Below are positions 36,170-45,426 of a stretch of 64,000 nucleotides of DNA, one piece after another. The notes beneath the pieces were generated by a model. That model searched no databases and was not told where the DNA came from. It worked only from the letters and a program-made list of their open reading frames with translations. The translations under genes were made by a program, and so were the position numbers. The number at the start of each line of letters is the position of its first letter. Within the stretch, counting starts at the first letter, position 1. The stretch spans positions 124,001-188,000 of the forward strand of contig CAVPMW010000002.1 in NCBI GenBank assembly GCA_963706515.1, written 5' to 3'. The stretch comes from CAVPMW01 sp963706515. Its GTDB lineage: Bacteria; Chloroflexota; Anaerolineae; Anaerolineales; UBA4823.

Positions 36170-36718
36170 TTATGTGTGAGCTGCAAATGATACTGCATCC
36201 CGCCGCAAGAGCGCCATGGGAACCCGAATTACTCCCATAGATGGGCTGGAGGGTTGAGTAATCTCGACCTGGTATATAGGGATAAAAGCCTCTTTCGTCA
36301 CATCCAGGAATCGCTCCAGGTTGGTTTGTGTGGACATGCGTACACTCCCATCAAAGCGGAAGGGACCCACGAGGGCGGTAATCGGCTCCATCCTGCGATT
36401 GGGCTCGCGCTCATCATAATCCACAGGCTCCTGGTCGGGGGGCATTATATGGAATGCAATGATGTGCAGCGTAGGGACGTATAGCTCGCTGAACGTTTGA
36501 ATCTGGCTTGGGTTGATCGTACCGACTGTGAGGACCTGGGCGCGATGAATTGAAATATACTGCGGCGCCATCTGGGTGCGCAGCCACACACTGACCCTCA
36601 GTGCCTTTTTAACGATTACGTCACCCCAGCTAAATAAATCGGGCGTATATGCCATTACCTTGGTTACTTTATCTTCAGGATCGAGATTGTAGGGAGTTTC
36701 ATTTGGCGCTTCTGGCAT
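36170..36718 (-). CDS. Protein of unknown function
   Basis: 182 residues, soluble, no signal peptide. It begins MPEAPNETPYNLDPEDKV and has alternating beta-like stretches (YISIHRAQVLTVG, LYVPTLHIIAFHIMPP, RMEPITALVGPF) that suggest a beta-rich fold. I do not recognise the family. The central YDEREPNRRMEPIT segment is charged and probably a loop. It stands alone, between a diguanylate cyclase and a repeat element. Confidence 0.6.
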   Translation of the reverse strand: MPEAPNETPYNLDPEDKVTKVMAYTPDLFSWGDVIVKKALRVSVWLRTQMAPQYISIHRAQVLTVGTINPSQIQTFSELYVPTLHIIAFHIMPPDQEPVDYDEREPNRRMEPITALVGPFRFDGSVRMSTQTNLERFLDVTKEAFIPIYQVEITQPSSPSMGVIRVPMALLRRDAVSFAAHT

Positions 36719-36738
36719 TTTTTTATCCTCTTGTATTT

Positions 36739-36836
36739 AGAACCTGACCGAAAATACAAAGGGTTCCGATTTTGTGGTGTGTGCGGCGAAGCCGCACACA
36801 CCACAAAATCGGTTCTCCAATCCATTATCGGATAGA
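36739..36836. repeat. Palindromic element, family B copy 1
   Basis: About 98 bp. The core is a perfect 22-bp stem with a GAA loop (36766-36787, 36791-36812). The flanking arms match those of the copy at 47883-47979 in inverse orientation: GAACC, CCGAAAATAC and GGGTTCCG on one side, and ATCCATT and CGGATAGA on the other. The gap 36719-36999 otherwise holds only a promoter. Confidence 0.8.
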
Positions 36837-36925
36837 GACTTGGGGTAAGAATTTATATATCCTGAGATCCATTTAATGATATTGTATCGCGGGACTGAAA
36901 TTCCATCAAAAATTGTGCAGACGGG

Positions 36926-36955
36926 TTGAGCGAAGCGAGTGATACGTTATATAAT
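36926..36955 (+). promoter_or_regulatory. Promoter of pyrimidine-nucleoside phosphorylase gene
   Basis: TTGAGC (36926-36931), 18-bp spacer and perfect TATAAT (36950-36955), 44 bp before the ATG at 37000. Confidence 0.5.
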
Positions 36956-36999
36956 GTTTTTTACAGTATATATCCGGAGATTTTGATCAGGAGTAAGCT

Positions 37000-38305
37000 A
37001 TGCGCGCGGTCGATCTCATTATCAAAAAGCGTGATTCTCAAGAGCTCACTGCCGATGAAATAAATTTTTTCATCGATGGCTACACTCGGGGTGAGATCCC
37101 GGATTATCAGGCAGCTGCATGGGCGATGGCAGTTTTGCTGAATGGTATGTCCGATAGAGAGACCACGGATCTCACGTTGGCTATGGCGCGTTCGGGTGAG
37201 ATTTTAGACCTATCCCGGGTAGTGCCGATAGCCGTCGATAAGCATTCGACCGGAGGCGTTGGTGATAAAACAACCCTGGTGGTAGAGCCTGTCGTTTCAG
37301 CATGCGGGCTGGCGGTGGGAAAGATGTCGGGGCATGGGTTGGGATTCAGCGGAGGGACCCTGGATAAGCTGGAATCGATCCCCGGCTACCGGACTGACCT
37401 GAACACCGAGGAGTTTATTTCGCAACTGCGCTCCATCGGTCTGGTCCTAACCGGACAATCTGCGGATCTCGCTCCGGCAGATGGAAAACTCTACGCTCTC
37501 CGCGACGTTACCGGGACCGTCCAATCCATCCCGTTAATTGCATCCTCCGTGATGAGTAAAAAGATCGCTGCCGGCGCTCAGGCAATCGTTTTGGATGTAA
37601 AAGTCGGATTAGGGGCTTTTATGTCCGATCTGGATTCAGCTCAAAAACTGGCGAAGTTGATGGTCTCTATTGCTGGACTGGCTGGTCGCAAAGCTGTAGC
37701 CTTGATTTCGGATATGAACCAGCCCTTGGGTATCGCGGTCGGGAATGCTCTGGAGCTGAAAGAAGCAATAAATACTTTACACGGCAAAGGTCCCGGCGAT
37801 TTTAGAGAGCATTGCATTGAGGTTGCTTGCCAACTGTTAATCTTAGGGGAAAAAGCGCAGGATCAACCTTCTGCCAGGAAAATGGCGACCACCGCGCTAG
37901 ACAACGGAGAAGGATGGAAGAAATTTAAGGCCCTCGTCGCCGCGCAAGGTGGGGATGTTCGCAGCATCGATAATCCGGATCTGCTCCCGGATGCGCCTCT
38001 CCAGGTTACGGTTGCAGCTCCGCAAAATGGATATTTGAAAGAAATCAACGCCCGAACGATCGGAGAAGTGGGAGTGATGCTTGGAGGTGGTCGGACACGC
38101 AAAGAAGAAACGATCGACCACTCGGTTGGGCTGATGATCTTGCATAAAGTCGGGGATTTTGTGAGGGAAGGGGAACCTTTGTTCGTTATCCATGCAAATG
38201 ACGCGTCCAAGCTGACTGAAGGCAAGGATGCTTGTCAGCGAGGCCCACCAATGGAGTGAAACGCCTGTTCCCCCCCTACCTTTATTTTATGGCGTTATCA
38301 AGTAG
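37000..38305 (+). CDS. Pyrimidine-nucleoside/thymidine phosphorylase, frameshifted at the C-terminus
   Basis: The main frame gives 419 residues up to 38259. It phosphorolyses thymidine or uridine to the base and sugar-1-phosphate. Motifs: VDKHSTGGVGDKTTL (phosphate binding), KMSGHGLGFSGGTLDKLESI (family signature) and SSVMSKKIAAGA. The last natural residues lie in the +1 frame after HANDASKLTEGK: LVSEAHQWSETPVPPLPLFY, ending GVIK at 38305, which is the expected family C-terminus. One extra base around 38226-38231 explains the switch. The shortened protein has a nonsense tail of about 9 residues and might still fold. The ATG follows AGGAG at good spacing. Confidence 0.9.
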
Positions 38306-38313
38306 CTGAGCGG

Positions 38314-39381
38314 TTAGCGGAAAAGAGCCATTAATTTTTCAGGCTGATGATCATACACCGAAGGTGGATAATCGCCCGCGGTTAACTCCATGAGTACCCG
38401 GGTCAACACGCGGTTTATCGGTGTCGATATGTTCATACTCTCACCGAAGCGAGCAACCGCACCGTTCAGGTATTCGACTTCGCTTTGCCCACGACCGGAG
38501 TGTAAATCGAGGTAGAAGGAGGGCATTTTTCCTCCTCTCCCCGAGCCAATAAATGGAGGAAGAATCATGCGCGAAAGCGTATCTGGCAGCCGGCTTGCGA
38601 TGAATGCGAGCATACGTACAGGCGTGCCGGGCAAATCGACGACCTTTAGCTTCAAGGCTTGCATAACGGAGAGAGCTTCCCGCAACTGCCCCATTTCTAA
38701 CTGATATAAACCCGGATTCCGAAATATATCTCCAGGCGGCATGCCTAAGATCGCAGAGCTGGCATTCCCCAGCAGGTTGGTCAGCATTTTCGACCACTTC
38801 ATCGAACGCGGAGTGTCGCATGTGCGAGCATTCAGTCCCGCCTGGTTGAGAAGATCCAAATAATAGGCTGAGCGAGGGTGATTAGAAGCGATAGCGATCC
38901 CGCGCAGGCGTTCCAGGACGACTGAGCCGATGGCGCGCCGCCCCACAGCGCTGGTAACGGAGGCTGGGATTATGCGCGCCTCTCCGAGGACCTCGGCGAG
39001 CTTATCTTCGTTCTCCACTCCGTTCTGCAGGCATAGGAAAGGCGGCATCTGCTCAACGTATGGGCGAATGGACGCTAAGGCAGAATCGGTATCGTATGAT
39101 TTGAGGGCAAATACGGCTAAATCGTAGGTTCCACCAACAATTTGTAAACATTCTCTTAAAGTAGATACTACTGTGAGGTTGGGAACAACCTGATTGATCC
39201 CATTAATTTCCAGGCTCATCCCTCTCTCTCGGATTACTGGTACCAGCGGCTCGACCTCCAAAAATACCACTCGATGTCCGAGCAGAGCCAGGCTGCCGCC
39301 GACATAAGTTCCAATCGCTCCTGCGCCAAATGTGAGAATATTTAGTCTGTCTGGTGCAGGAGAGGGTAATGATGTTCGCAT
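38314..39381 (-). CDS. 2-dehydropantoate 2-reductase family protein
   Basis: 355 residues. NADPH-binding Rossmann motif TFGAGAIGTYVGGSLALLGH, then ALKSYDTDSAL, LQNGVENEDKL and the C-terminal ApbA/PanE domain with KMLTNLLGNASSAIL and the substrate Glu/Ser region. It would reduce ketopantoate to pantoate for coenzyme A, although the family includes other alpha-keto acid reductases. It is slightly longer than typical PanE (about 300). It follows the phosphatase gene by 14 bp. Confidence 0.85.
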   Translation of the reverse strand: MRTSLPSPAPDRLNILTFGAGAIGTYVGGSLALLGHRVVFLEVEPLVPVIRERGMSLEINGINQVVPNLTVVSTLRECLQIVGGTYDLAVFALKSYDTDSALASIRPYVEQMPPFLCLQNGVENEDKLAEVLGEARIIPASVTSAVGRRAIGSVVLERLRGIAIASNHPRSAYYLDLLNQAGLNARTCDTPRSMKWSKMLTNLLGNASSAILGMPPGDIFRNPGLYQLEMGQLREALSVMQALKLKVVDLPGTPVRMLAFIASRLPDTLSRMILPPFIGSGRGGKMPSFYLDLHSGRGQSEVEYLNGAVARFGESMNISTPINRVLTRVLMELTAGDYPPSVYDHQPEKLMALFR

Positions 39382-39395
39382 AATGCAGTTATCAA

Positions 39396-40013
39396 TCAGT
39401 CTGTCACAACCGTGGGGTGGATAAAATTGATCATCGTCCAGACATGTTTGTCGGGCTGATATGTAAATGTAGCGTATGAAGTATTATCGAAAGGAAAACG
39501 GACTCCCTGGCTGTTCGCTTGCGGGATGATACCCAGAATCGTATACACGACCATATTCAATATCCCACCGTGAGAAACGATCAGGTACTCGGCAGGTGAT
39601 TTGGAGAGTGTTTTTTGCAAGGCTTGACCTGCTCGCAGATACAGCTCCCATTTACTTTCGCCGGTGGTGCCAAACGCTTGATAAGGATTGATCATAAAGG
39701 GATGGGACCCTTCCCTTGCGAGGTCTTCAGGTCGAAGACCCGAGAATACACCGAAATCGCGCTCCATCCAGAGGGGGTCATATTCAATGGATAGTCCGAG
39801 GCTCTCCGCGATGACCTCGGCAGTTTGCCTGGCACGTATGAGGGGGCTGGAAATAATGGCAGCAAAGGACTTACCCTGGCATCTCCAGGTCTCTGCAACC
39901 GCTTTTACCTGGACGAATCCAGTTTGGGTGAGCGGATAATCTGCTTGCCCCTGGAGCAGGCCTGCGGCGTTTCCCTGGGACTCGCCGTGCCGTAAGAGGG
40001 TCAATGTGAACAT
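39396..40013 (-). CDS. Histidine phosphatase family protein
   Basis: 205 residues of the phosphoglycerate-mutase/alpha-ribazole phosphatase type. The catalytic motif is LLRHGESQGN, followed by SSPLIRARQTAEVI and the second catalytic His in LIVSHGGILNM. The substrate is uncertain; candidates are alpha-ribazole phosphate or small sugar phosphates. Lies in a three-gene run fmt-phosphatase-panE. Confidence 0.88.
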   Translation of the reverse strand: MFTLTLLRHGESQGNAAGLLQGQADYPLTQTGFVQVKAVAETWRCQGKSFAAIISSPLIRARQTAEVIAESLGLSIEYDPLWMERDFGVFSGLRPEDLAREGSHPFMINPYQAFGTTGESKWELYLRAGQALQKTLSKSPAEYLIVSHGGILNMVVYTILGIIPQANSQGVRFPFDNTSYATFTYQPDKHVWTMINFIHPTVVTD

Positions 40014-40056
40014 TGTAGATATTGATTTCTATATGAGGCAACGACCAACAGGTTAT

Positions 40057-40989
40057 TTAGGATGGATTATTTTCCCAATACCGAGCACCGCGCAGAAAAT
40101 CAGCCCCTGGTAAGGGATTCTTTCCGGCAGGCTGAACAATGTCAAGTACCAGCACCCCTTCTGAGGTGAGGATAGCAGGCAATTCGTTATACCGGATTGT
40201 ACTCCCGGGAACTACATTAATGAACCGGGCATCTTTACGCACAGAGGCGCGGAGAATTTTAAGGCGGGTATTATTCCATTGAATATAGGCTCCCGGCCAT
40301 GGGTAAAACGCTCTGACTTGTCTGGCAAGCCATTCAGCTGGCAGAGTAAAATCCAGGGCACCATCCTCTTTTTTTAACATCGGAGCATAGGTCGCTTGCG
40401 ATTCTGATTGGGGTTTGGAGACGATCTCACCGGATAAATATCCCGGCAGCGTACTCAACAAAAGGTCGGCACCCATTTGAGCCAGACGAGCCGAAAGCGT
40501 TTCAGCGGTGTCCTCATTGCTAATGGGTGTGGGCGACTGGCTGAGTATCCCGCCTGTATCAATTCCTGCATCCATTATCATGATCGTAATACCGGTTGCA
40601 AGGTCACCATTTAGGATTGCTGCTTGGACCGGGGCTGCACCGCGCCAGCGCGGGAGTAATGAGGCGTGGACGTTGAGACAGCCATATCGAGGTAACTCTA
40701 ATACTGCTGCTCTCAGGATTTGTCCGAAGGCAGCTACAACAATCAGGTCTGGCTGCCATTGGATGAGCTGGTCAAGCGCCTCGGGCTGGCTGAGCCGCCT
40801 GGGTTGGATGAGCGGAATGCCAATATCTTCTGCTAATACCTTGATCGGCGGTGGAGTCAGTTGTTTTCCACGCCCAGCCGGTCGATCAGGCTGAGTGACG
40901 ACACCTACTACCGTATATTCCTGTGCCAGGCGGCGCAAGCTCGGGACAGCAAATTCAGGCGATCCCATGAATATGATTCGTTCGGTCAC
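40057..40989 (-). CDS. fmt: Methionyl-tRNA formyltransferase
   Basis: 310 residues. It formylates initiator Met-tRNA using 10-formyl-THF. IIFMGSPEFAVPSLRRL opens the domain, VAAFGQIL and NVHASLLPRWRGAAP carry the catalytic Asn and His, and IMDAGIDTGGIL the Asp. The C-terminal OB-like tRNA-binding domain starts at WLARQVRAFYPWPGA. Peptide deformylase is not adjacent. Confidence 0.96.
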   Translation of the reverse strand: MTERIIFMGSPEFAVPSLRRLAQEYTVVGVVTQPDRPAGRGKQLTPPPIKVLAEDIGIPLIQPRRLSQPEALDQLIQWQPDLIVVAAFGQILRAAVLELPRYGCLNVHASLLPRWRGAAPVQAAILNGDLATGITIMIMDAGIDTGGILSQSPTPISNEDTAETLSARLAQMGADLLLSTLPGYLSGEIVSKPQSESQATYAPMLKKEDGALDFTLPAEWLARQVRAFYPWPGAYIQWNNTRLKILRASVRKDARFINVVPGSTIRYNELPAILTSEGVLVLDIVQPAGKNPLPGADFLRGARYWENNPS

Positions 40990-41013
40990 AACGAAAATTC
41001 TAACATAGGGCTA

Positions 41014-41042
41014 TTGAAATCCTCCCTTTGATTTGCTATAGT
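41014..41042 (+). promoter_or_regulatory. Promoter of the universal stress protein gene
   Basis: TTGAAA (41014-41019), 17-bp spacer and TATAGT (41037-41042), 38 bp before the chosen ATG at 41081. Confidence 0.6.
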
Positions 41043-41080
41043 AGATAATGAAGCCAATCGCTACAAGAGGAGATGATTTT

Positions 41081-41989
41081 ATGACCGATAAAACTTTTCC
41101 TTGGAAATTATTACTTGCCCTGGATGGATCAGAGCATTCACAGGCAGCCATCGAGATGCTGTCTGCGCTGCAGTTTCCCGCGGGAAGCTCAATAACGATC
41201 ATCACCGTCATATCTGAGAGGCAATGGAAGAATGATAGCGGTATGTATTCTAAGTATCTGGCTGAGGTGAAATCAGCGCTTGAGAAGAATGGACAGGCAG
41301 TAGATTCGCAACTCGCACACGGTCACCCAGCAAAAGAAATTGTTAAGCTGGCGGATAGCCTACAGCCAGATTTGATCATTATGGGTGCAAAAGGCTTGCG
41401 GGCGACAATGGGTATTTTTTTAGGAGGGACAGTACAACAGGTGGTCGAATACGCTAGCTGGCCTGTCTGGGTGGTCAGAGCGCCATTTCTGGGATTGAGT
41501 AAGGCGATCTTTACAACGGACGGCTCGGCATTCAGCCGCGATTCTGAAGAATACATCAGCCGGTTCCCATGGCCCGAGAAAACCGATATCGTCGTCCTGC
41601 ACGTCCTCCCCCCGTTTCCCAGGCAGGATGTGATCTATCCAGCCTGGTACGGAGGTGGGGATATACTGGTTCCACTATCCCAAAAGCAGCTAAGTGAAGA
41701 TGAGGAATCGGACAAACAGGAACAACGACTTGGTGAGCAGCTGGTAAAGCAAGTAGTAGACCATTTGCAACTAAAGGGATTATCTGCGCAAGGGCGAGTG
41801 CTCCGGGGAGATGCCGCAACTGAGATCATCAATTTTACCCAACGCGAGCAGGTAAAACTGATCATTGTCGGCGGGCGAGGTGTTAGCCAAGTGGAAAGCT
41901 GGTTCCTGGGTAGTGTAACTCGGAAATTGGTCCATTATGCACACTGCTCGGTTTTAATCGTGAAAAATCTCGGGAGCGAGCCAGCCTGA
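41081..41989 (+). CDS. Tandem universal stress protein (UspA family)
   Basis: 302 residues. The ATG at 41081 follows AAGAGGAGA; an upstream ATG at 41048 is less likely because it sits about 5 bp from the -10 box. Two Usp domains: residues 1-145 (LLALDGSEHSQAA ... GAKGLRATMGIFLGGTVQ) and 150-300 (AIFTTDGSAFSRD ... GGRGVSQVESWFLGSVTRK). Both C-terminal loops keep the GxxG-9x-G(S/T) ATP-binding pattern. The role is stress survival by an unknown mechanism. Confidence 0.93.
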   Translation: MTDKTFPWKLLLALDGSEHSQAAIEMLSALQFPAGSSITIITVISERQWKNDSGMYSKYLAEVKSALEKNGQAVDSQLAHGHPAKEIVKLADSLQPDLIIMGAKGLRATMGIFLGGTVQQVVEYASWPVWVVRAPFLGLSKAIFTTDGSAFSRDSEEYISRFPWPEKTDIVVLHVLPPFPRQDVIYPAWYGGGDILVPLSQKQLSEDEESDKQEQRLGEQLVKQVVDHLQLKGLSAQGRVLRGDAATEIINFTQREQVKLIIVGGRGVSQVESWFLGSVTRKLVHYAHCSVLIVKNLGSEPA

Positions 41990-42140
41990 TCGAGGCGTCA
42001 ATCAAATAATTTAATCTACAACCTGAGGGATAGTAGATTGTCTCTGCAGTTGTATCAACGCTATTATTTTTAATTACCTGGAAAGCATTTGAAGGTACAA
42101 TGTTGGAACAATACCCTGCTTCCAAATACTGTGTCTCGAG

Positions 42141-42383
42141 GTGAAAATGATCAAACTTACCAACGAAAAGACAGGTGAGCTCATTGGCGAAATCACTGAA
42201 CAGCAGCTTTCATTTTTAGAGGAACAATTTGAAGAGGAATCCTCTGAGGATCAGGATTATTCGATCACGCCCCTGGAGCTTGCCTATTTCGAAGAAATTC
42301 AGGCGGACCCTGCTCTGGTAACCATGCTCAAGGCTGCCATTGGAGATCAACCAGAGCTGATCATCCTTTGGAGTAGAGAATAA
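42141..42383 (+). CDS. Small acidic protein of unknown function
   Basis: 80 residues, strongly acidic (FLEEQFEEESSEDQDYSIT). It starts MKMIKLTNEKTGELIGEITE after CGAGGTGAAA. I believe similar short proteins occur in other genomes, but I do not know a function. The stop codon is directly followed by the family C repeat at 42385, which therefore forms its 3' untranslated region. Confidence 0.65.
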   Translation: MKMIKLTNEKTGELIGEITEQQLSFLEEQFEEESSEDQDYSITPLELAYFEEIQADPALVTMLKAAIGDQPELIILWSRE

Positions 42384-42384
42384 G

Positions 42385-42480
42385 CTAAGTACAGTCACAT
42401 AAAGTCTATTGGATGTTCAGGTATTTTCCAAGCCTGATTATCGAATTACCGTATTTTTAAAGTTTTGTGACTGTACTTAG
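42385..42480. mobile_element. MITE-like element, family C copy 1
   Basis: 96 bp bounded by perfect 15-bp inverted repeats CTAAGTACAGTCACA / TGTGACTGTACTTAG (42385-42399, 42466-42480). A second copy of exactly the same length and orientation lies at 46180-46275; the middle TTGGATGTTCAGGTATTTTC is identical. TA dinucleotides flank AGTACAG at both ends, as in IS630/Tc1-type insertion. No coding capacity. Confidence 0.8.
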
Positions 42481-42495
42481 CTCAATTATTGAATC

Positions 42496-42538
42496 AAAAA
42501 CCCCTGGCAGGAGGAGAATGTCATACTCCTGCCAGGGG
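42496..42538 (-). terminator. Intrinsic terminator of the gcv operon
   Basis: A perfect 13-bp GC-rich stem (42501-42513 and 42526-42538) with a 12-nt loop, followed on the minus strand by TTTTTG. It lies 30 bp after the gcvPB stop. Confidence 0.85.
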
Positions 42539-42567
42539 GAAAGTGGTTTGCCCTTCAGTCAATCACT

Positions 42568-44042
42568 TCAGGCAAATTCCTCCTCGAAGGTCGTCACACC
42601 GCAGCAAAGGACCAAATCTCGGGCTGCCTTGACTTCATCCAGGCGACCCACGGGGGTGTTGTGCGGAGCTGATTTCAGCAGCTCTGGATCCGTGTGGGCT
42701 TCCTCGGCTATCTTCAGCATGGTTTCGATGAAAGCATCCAGAACCTGCAAGCTCTCAGTCTCAGTGGGTTCGATCATCAGCGCCTCATGGACAATGAGCG
42801 GGAAATAATTCGTCGGCGGATGATACCCGTAATCCATCAGCCTTTTGGCGATATCCAGGGCATGGACGTCGGGCACATCCTGGAACTGGCCCTCCAGAAC
42901 GAACTCGTGCATACAGATGCGCTCGTAAGGAACGACATACGTGTCCTGCAATTTAGCCATTATATAGTTGGCATTCAGCACGGCATACTCGGCAATTTTC
43001 CGCAGACCATCGGGACCATACATTCGGATATAGGTATACGCCCGCACGAACATCCCGAAATGTCCCTGGAACGCCTTTACCCGACCAATTGATTTAGCTG
43101 GAGTAATGAAACCGTACAAGGGTGGAATATCATCGTCGCCCTCCTCAATAATGCCAACGATTGGATGTGGGAGATAGTCGATGAGATGAGCAGCAACTCC
43201 AACGGGACCCGACCCCGGTCCGCCGCCGCCATGAGGAGTGGAGAAGGTTTTGTGCAGGTTGTAATGGAGAACATCGATTCCGATATCTCCCGGGCGAGCT
43301 ATTCCCAGCAAAGCGTTCAGATTCGCGCCGTCGCCATAAACGAGGCCTCCAGCCTGGTGGACCAGTCGGATAACCTCCTGAAGGTGCTCATCGAATAAGC
43401 CAAGGGTATTGGGGTTGGTGATCATCAAACCAGCCAGGGTTTCATCACATTCTGCTTTGAGCGCATTCAAGTCGATATTGCCGCGCGTATCCGATTTTAA
43501 TTCGACTACTTTCATGCCGCTCATTGCAGAAGTCGCCGGATTGGTACCGTGGGCAGAATCGGGGATCAGTATTTTAGTGCGCTGGTGATCTCCGCGGTCA
43601 TGGTGATACGCTCGAATGATCAATACTCCTGTCAATTCCCCCTGGGCGCCAGCCGCAGGCTGCAAAGTTATCCCGGCAAATCCACCGATTTCTTTTAGAT
43701 ACTCCTGCAGCTCGTACATAATTAACAGTGCGCCCTGAACCGTCTCGATCGGTTGGAGGGGATGGATCATGGCGAATCCGGGCAAGCGAGCGACATCCTC
43801 GTTCACCTTAGGGTTATATTTCATTGTGCACGAGCCAAGGGGATATAAGCCTTTATCGATGGCATAGTTCAGCTGTGAGAGCCGGGTAAAATGGCGTACA
43901 GTATCTACTTCTGAGACTTCGGGCAGGGGCAACACCTCTCGGACAAATCCACTCGGAAGGGGAGAGAGGGAACATCCGGCTCAGGGAAAACCAATCCTTT
44001 CCGTCCGCTGACGGATAAGTCACATAACAATGGCTCAGTCAT
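42568..44042 (-). CDS. gcvPB: Glycine dehydrogenase (decarboxylating) subunit 2, frameshifted near the N-terminus
   Basis: The PLP-binding half of the split P-protein, which decarboxylates glycine. PLP-lysine motif NLHKTFSTPHGGGGPGSGP and YPLGSCTMKYNPK are intact. The natural start is ATG 44042, overlapping the gcvPA stop by 8 bp, and gives MTEPLLCDLSVSGRKGLVF and PEPDVPSLP, the expected N-terminus. The frame then changes to PSGFVREVLPLPEVSEVDT. One base is missing in the GGGG run at 43959-43962 (plus strand); five would restore the reading. The long open part starts at 43935. This is the only one of the window's frame breaks that is a loss. Confidence 0.92.
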
Positions 44043-45384
44043 TGGACACCTCCGTTAAGGCTTCGATGAGTACCCCAATATCTTCGCTGGTCACCGTTTC
44101 GGTTACCGCAATGAGCATGTGATTTTCTAGTTCAGGATAATCCTTGCCCAGGTCGTAGCCTCCAAGGATGCCGTAATCGAGCAGCTCTAAATTAAGAGCG
44201 TCCACCGGCATTGGACATTTGACGACGAACTCGTGGAAGAAGGGTTCATTCGACCAGAGACTAAATCCGGGGATCGAGCTGATCTCTTTGGCGGCATAAT
44301 GGGCTTTGTGGTAGCAGAGCTCGGCAACCTGGTGTAATCCGTGCTTCCCCAGGAGGCTCATGTAGATTGTCGATGCAAGCGCCAATAAACCTTGATTGGT
44401 ACATATGTTCGAAGTAGCTCTCTCGCGGCGGATGTGTTGTTCACGTGCAGTTAATGTCAGCACGTAGGCTCGCTGGCCGCGATTATCCATCGTCTCACCG
44501 ACCAGGCGACCGGCCATCTTGCGCACATACTCGTTTTTAGTGGCGAATATTCCCAGGTACGGGCCGCCGTAGGCCAGCGGAATTCCGAGCGGCTGGCCTT
44601 CACCTGTGACGATATCTGCCCCGAATTCTCCTGGAGGTTTGAGCAGCCCAAGAGCAGTAGGATTGGTCGATACCGCGAGCAGGGCGCCAGCCTGATGGGC
44701 TGCTTCAGCTAAATTTGAAAAATCATATATTCGACCGAAGAAATCTGGATACTGGACGATCACGACAGCTGTGTCGTTATCGATGAGGGGAATCAAGCTC
44801 TCCGGCCTGGCATGCTGATCAATCCCGGGCTCATCCCCGGTGAATATCAGGCTGGTACCACCATTATACGTGCGTACTGTCTCCCGGTAATGCGGATGAA
44901 GGGCGGAGGAAAGGATGATTTTGTTGCGCTTGCCGCGAAAGTTCGCTACCGCCAGGCTGACTGCTTCGGCGACCGCAGTCGCCCCATCATAATGAGAAGC
45001 ATTCGATACGTCCATGCCGGTGAGGGCAGCGATAAGACTCTGGTAATCGAAAATAGCTTGCAAGGTCCCTTGAGAGATCTCCGGCTGGTAAGGAGTATAA
45101 GCCGTATAGAATTCTCCGCGCCTCAAGAGATTATCAACTACTGCCGGGATGTAGTGGTGATAAGCACCCGCGCCAAGAAAACAGACCAGGTTCCGGACTG
45201 TTCCATTTCCACTGGAAAGGCTTTCCATCTCGTTAACTACTTCCATTTCGGTCAGTGCGGGTGGCAGATCCAGCTCGGGGAAGCGGAAGGCTTTAGGTAC
45301 GACATCGAATAAATCTTCGATCCGCTTCACTCCGATGCTTTGAAGCATGACTTCCGTTTCGGCATCGGTATGGGGAATGTACAT
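44035..45384 (-). CDS. gcvPA: Glycine dehydrogenase (decarboxylating) subunit 1
   Basis: 449 residues, N-terminal-type half of the split P-protein; it forms the alpha2beta2 complex with GcvPB. Recognisable segments: YIPHTDAETEVMLQSIGV, FLGAGAYHHYIPAVVDNL, YTPYQPEISQGTLQAIFDYQ and RATSNICTNQGLLALA. An AGGAGAT ribosome-binding site precedes ATG. Lies 42 bp after gcvH and overlaps gcvPB. Confidence 0.96.
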   Translation of the reverse strand: MYIPHTDAETEVMLQSIGVKRIEDLFDVVPKAFRFPELDLPPALTEMEVVNEMESLSSGNGTVRNLVCFLGAGAYHHYIPAVVDNLLRRGEFYTAYTPYQPEISQGTLQAIFDYQSLIAALTGMDVSNASHYDGATAVAEAVSLAVANFRGKRNKIILSSALHPHYRETVRTYNGGTSLIFTGDEPGIDQHARPESLIPLIDNDTAVVIVQYPDFFGRIYDFSNLAEAAHQAGALLAVSTNPTALGLLKPPGEFGADIVTGEGQPLGIPLAYGGPYLGIFATKNEYVRKMAGRLVGETMDNRGQRAYVLTLTAREQHIRRERATSNICTNQGLLALASTIYMSLLGKHGLHQVAELCYHKAHYAAKEISSIPGFSLWSNEPFFHEFVVKCPMPVDALNLELLDYGILGGYDLGKDYPELENHMLIAVTETVTSEDIGVLIEALTEVSND

Positions 45385-45426
45385 TAGATCTCCTGTCTTT
45401 ACAAATAATAAGCTTCGATGGATAGG

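Noticed and set aside
36766..36812. CRISPR-like repeat
   Set aside because: Single palindromes with dispersed second copies; no regular spacer array.
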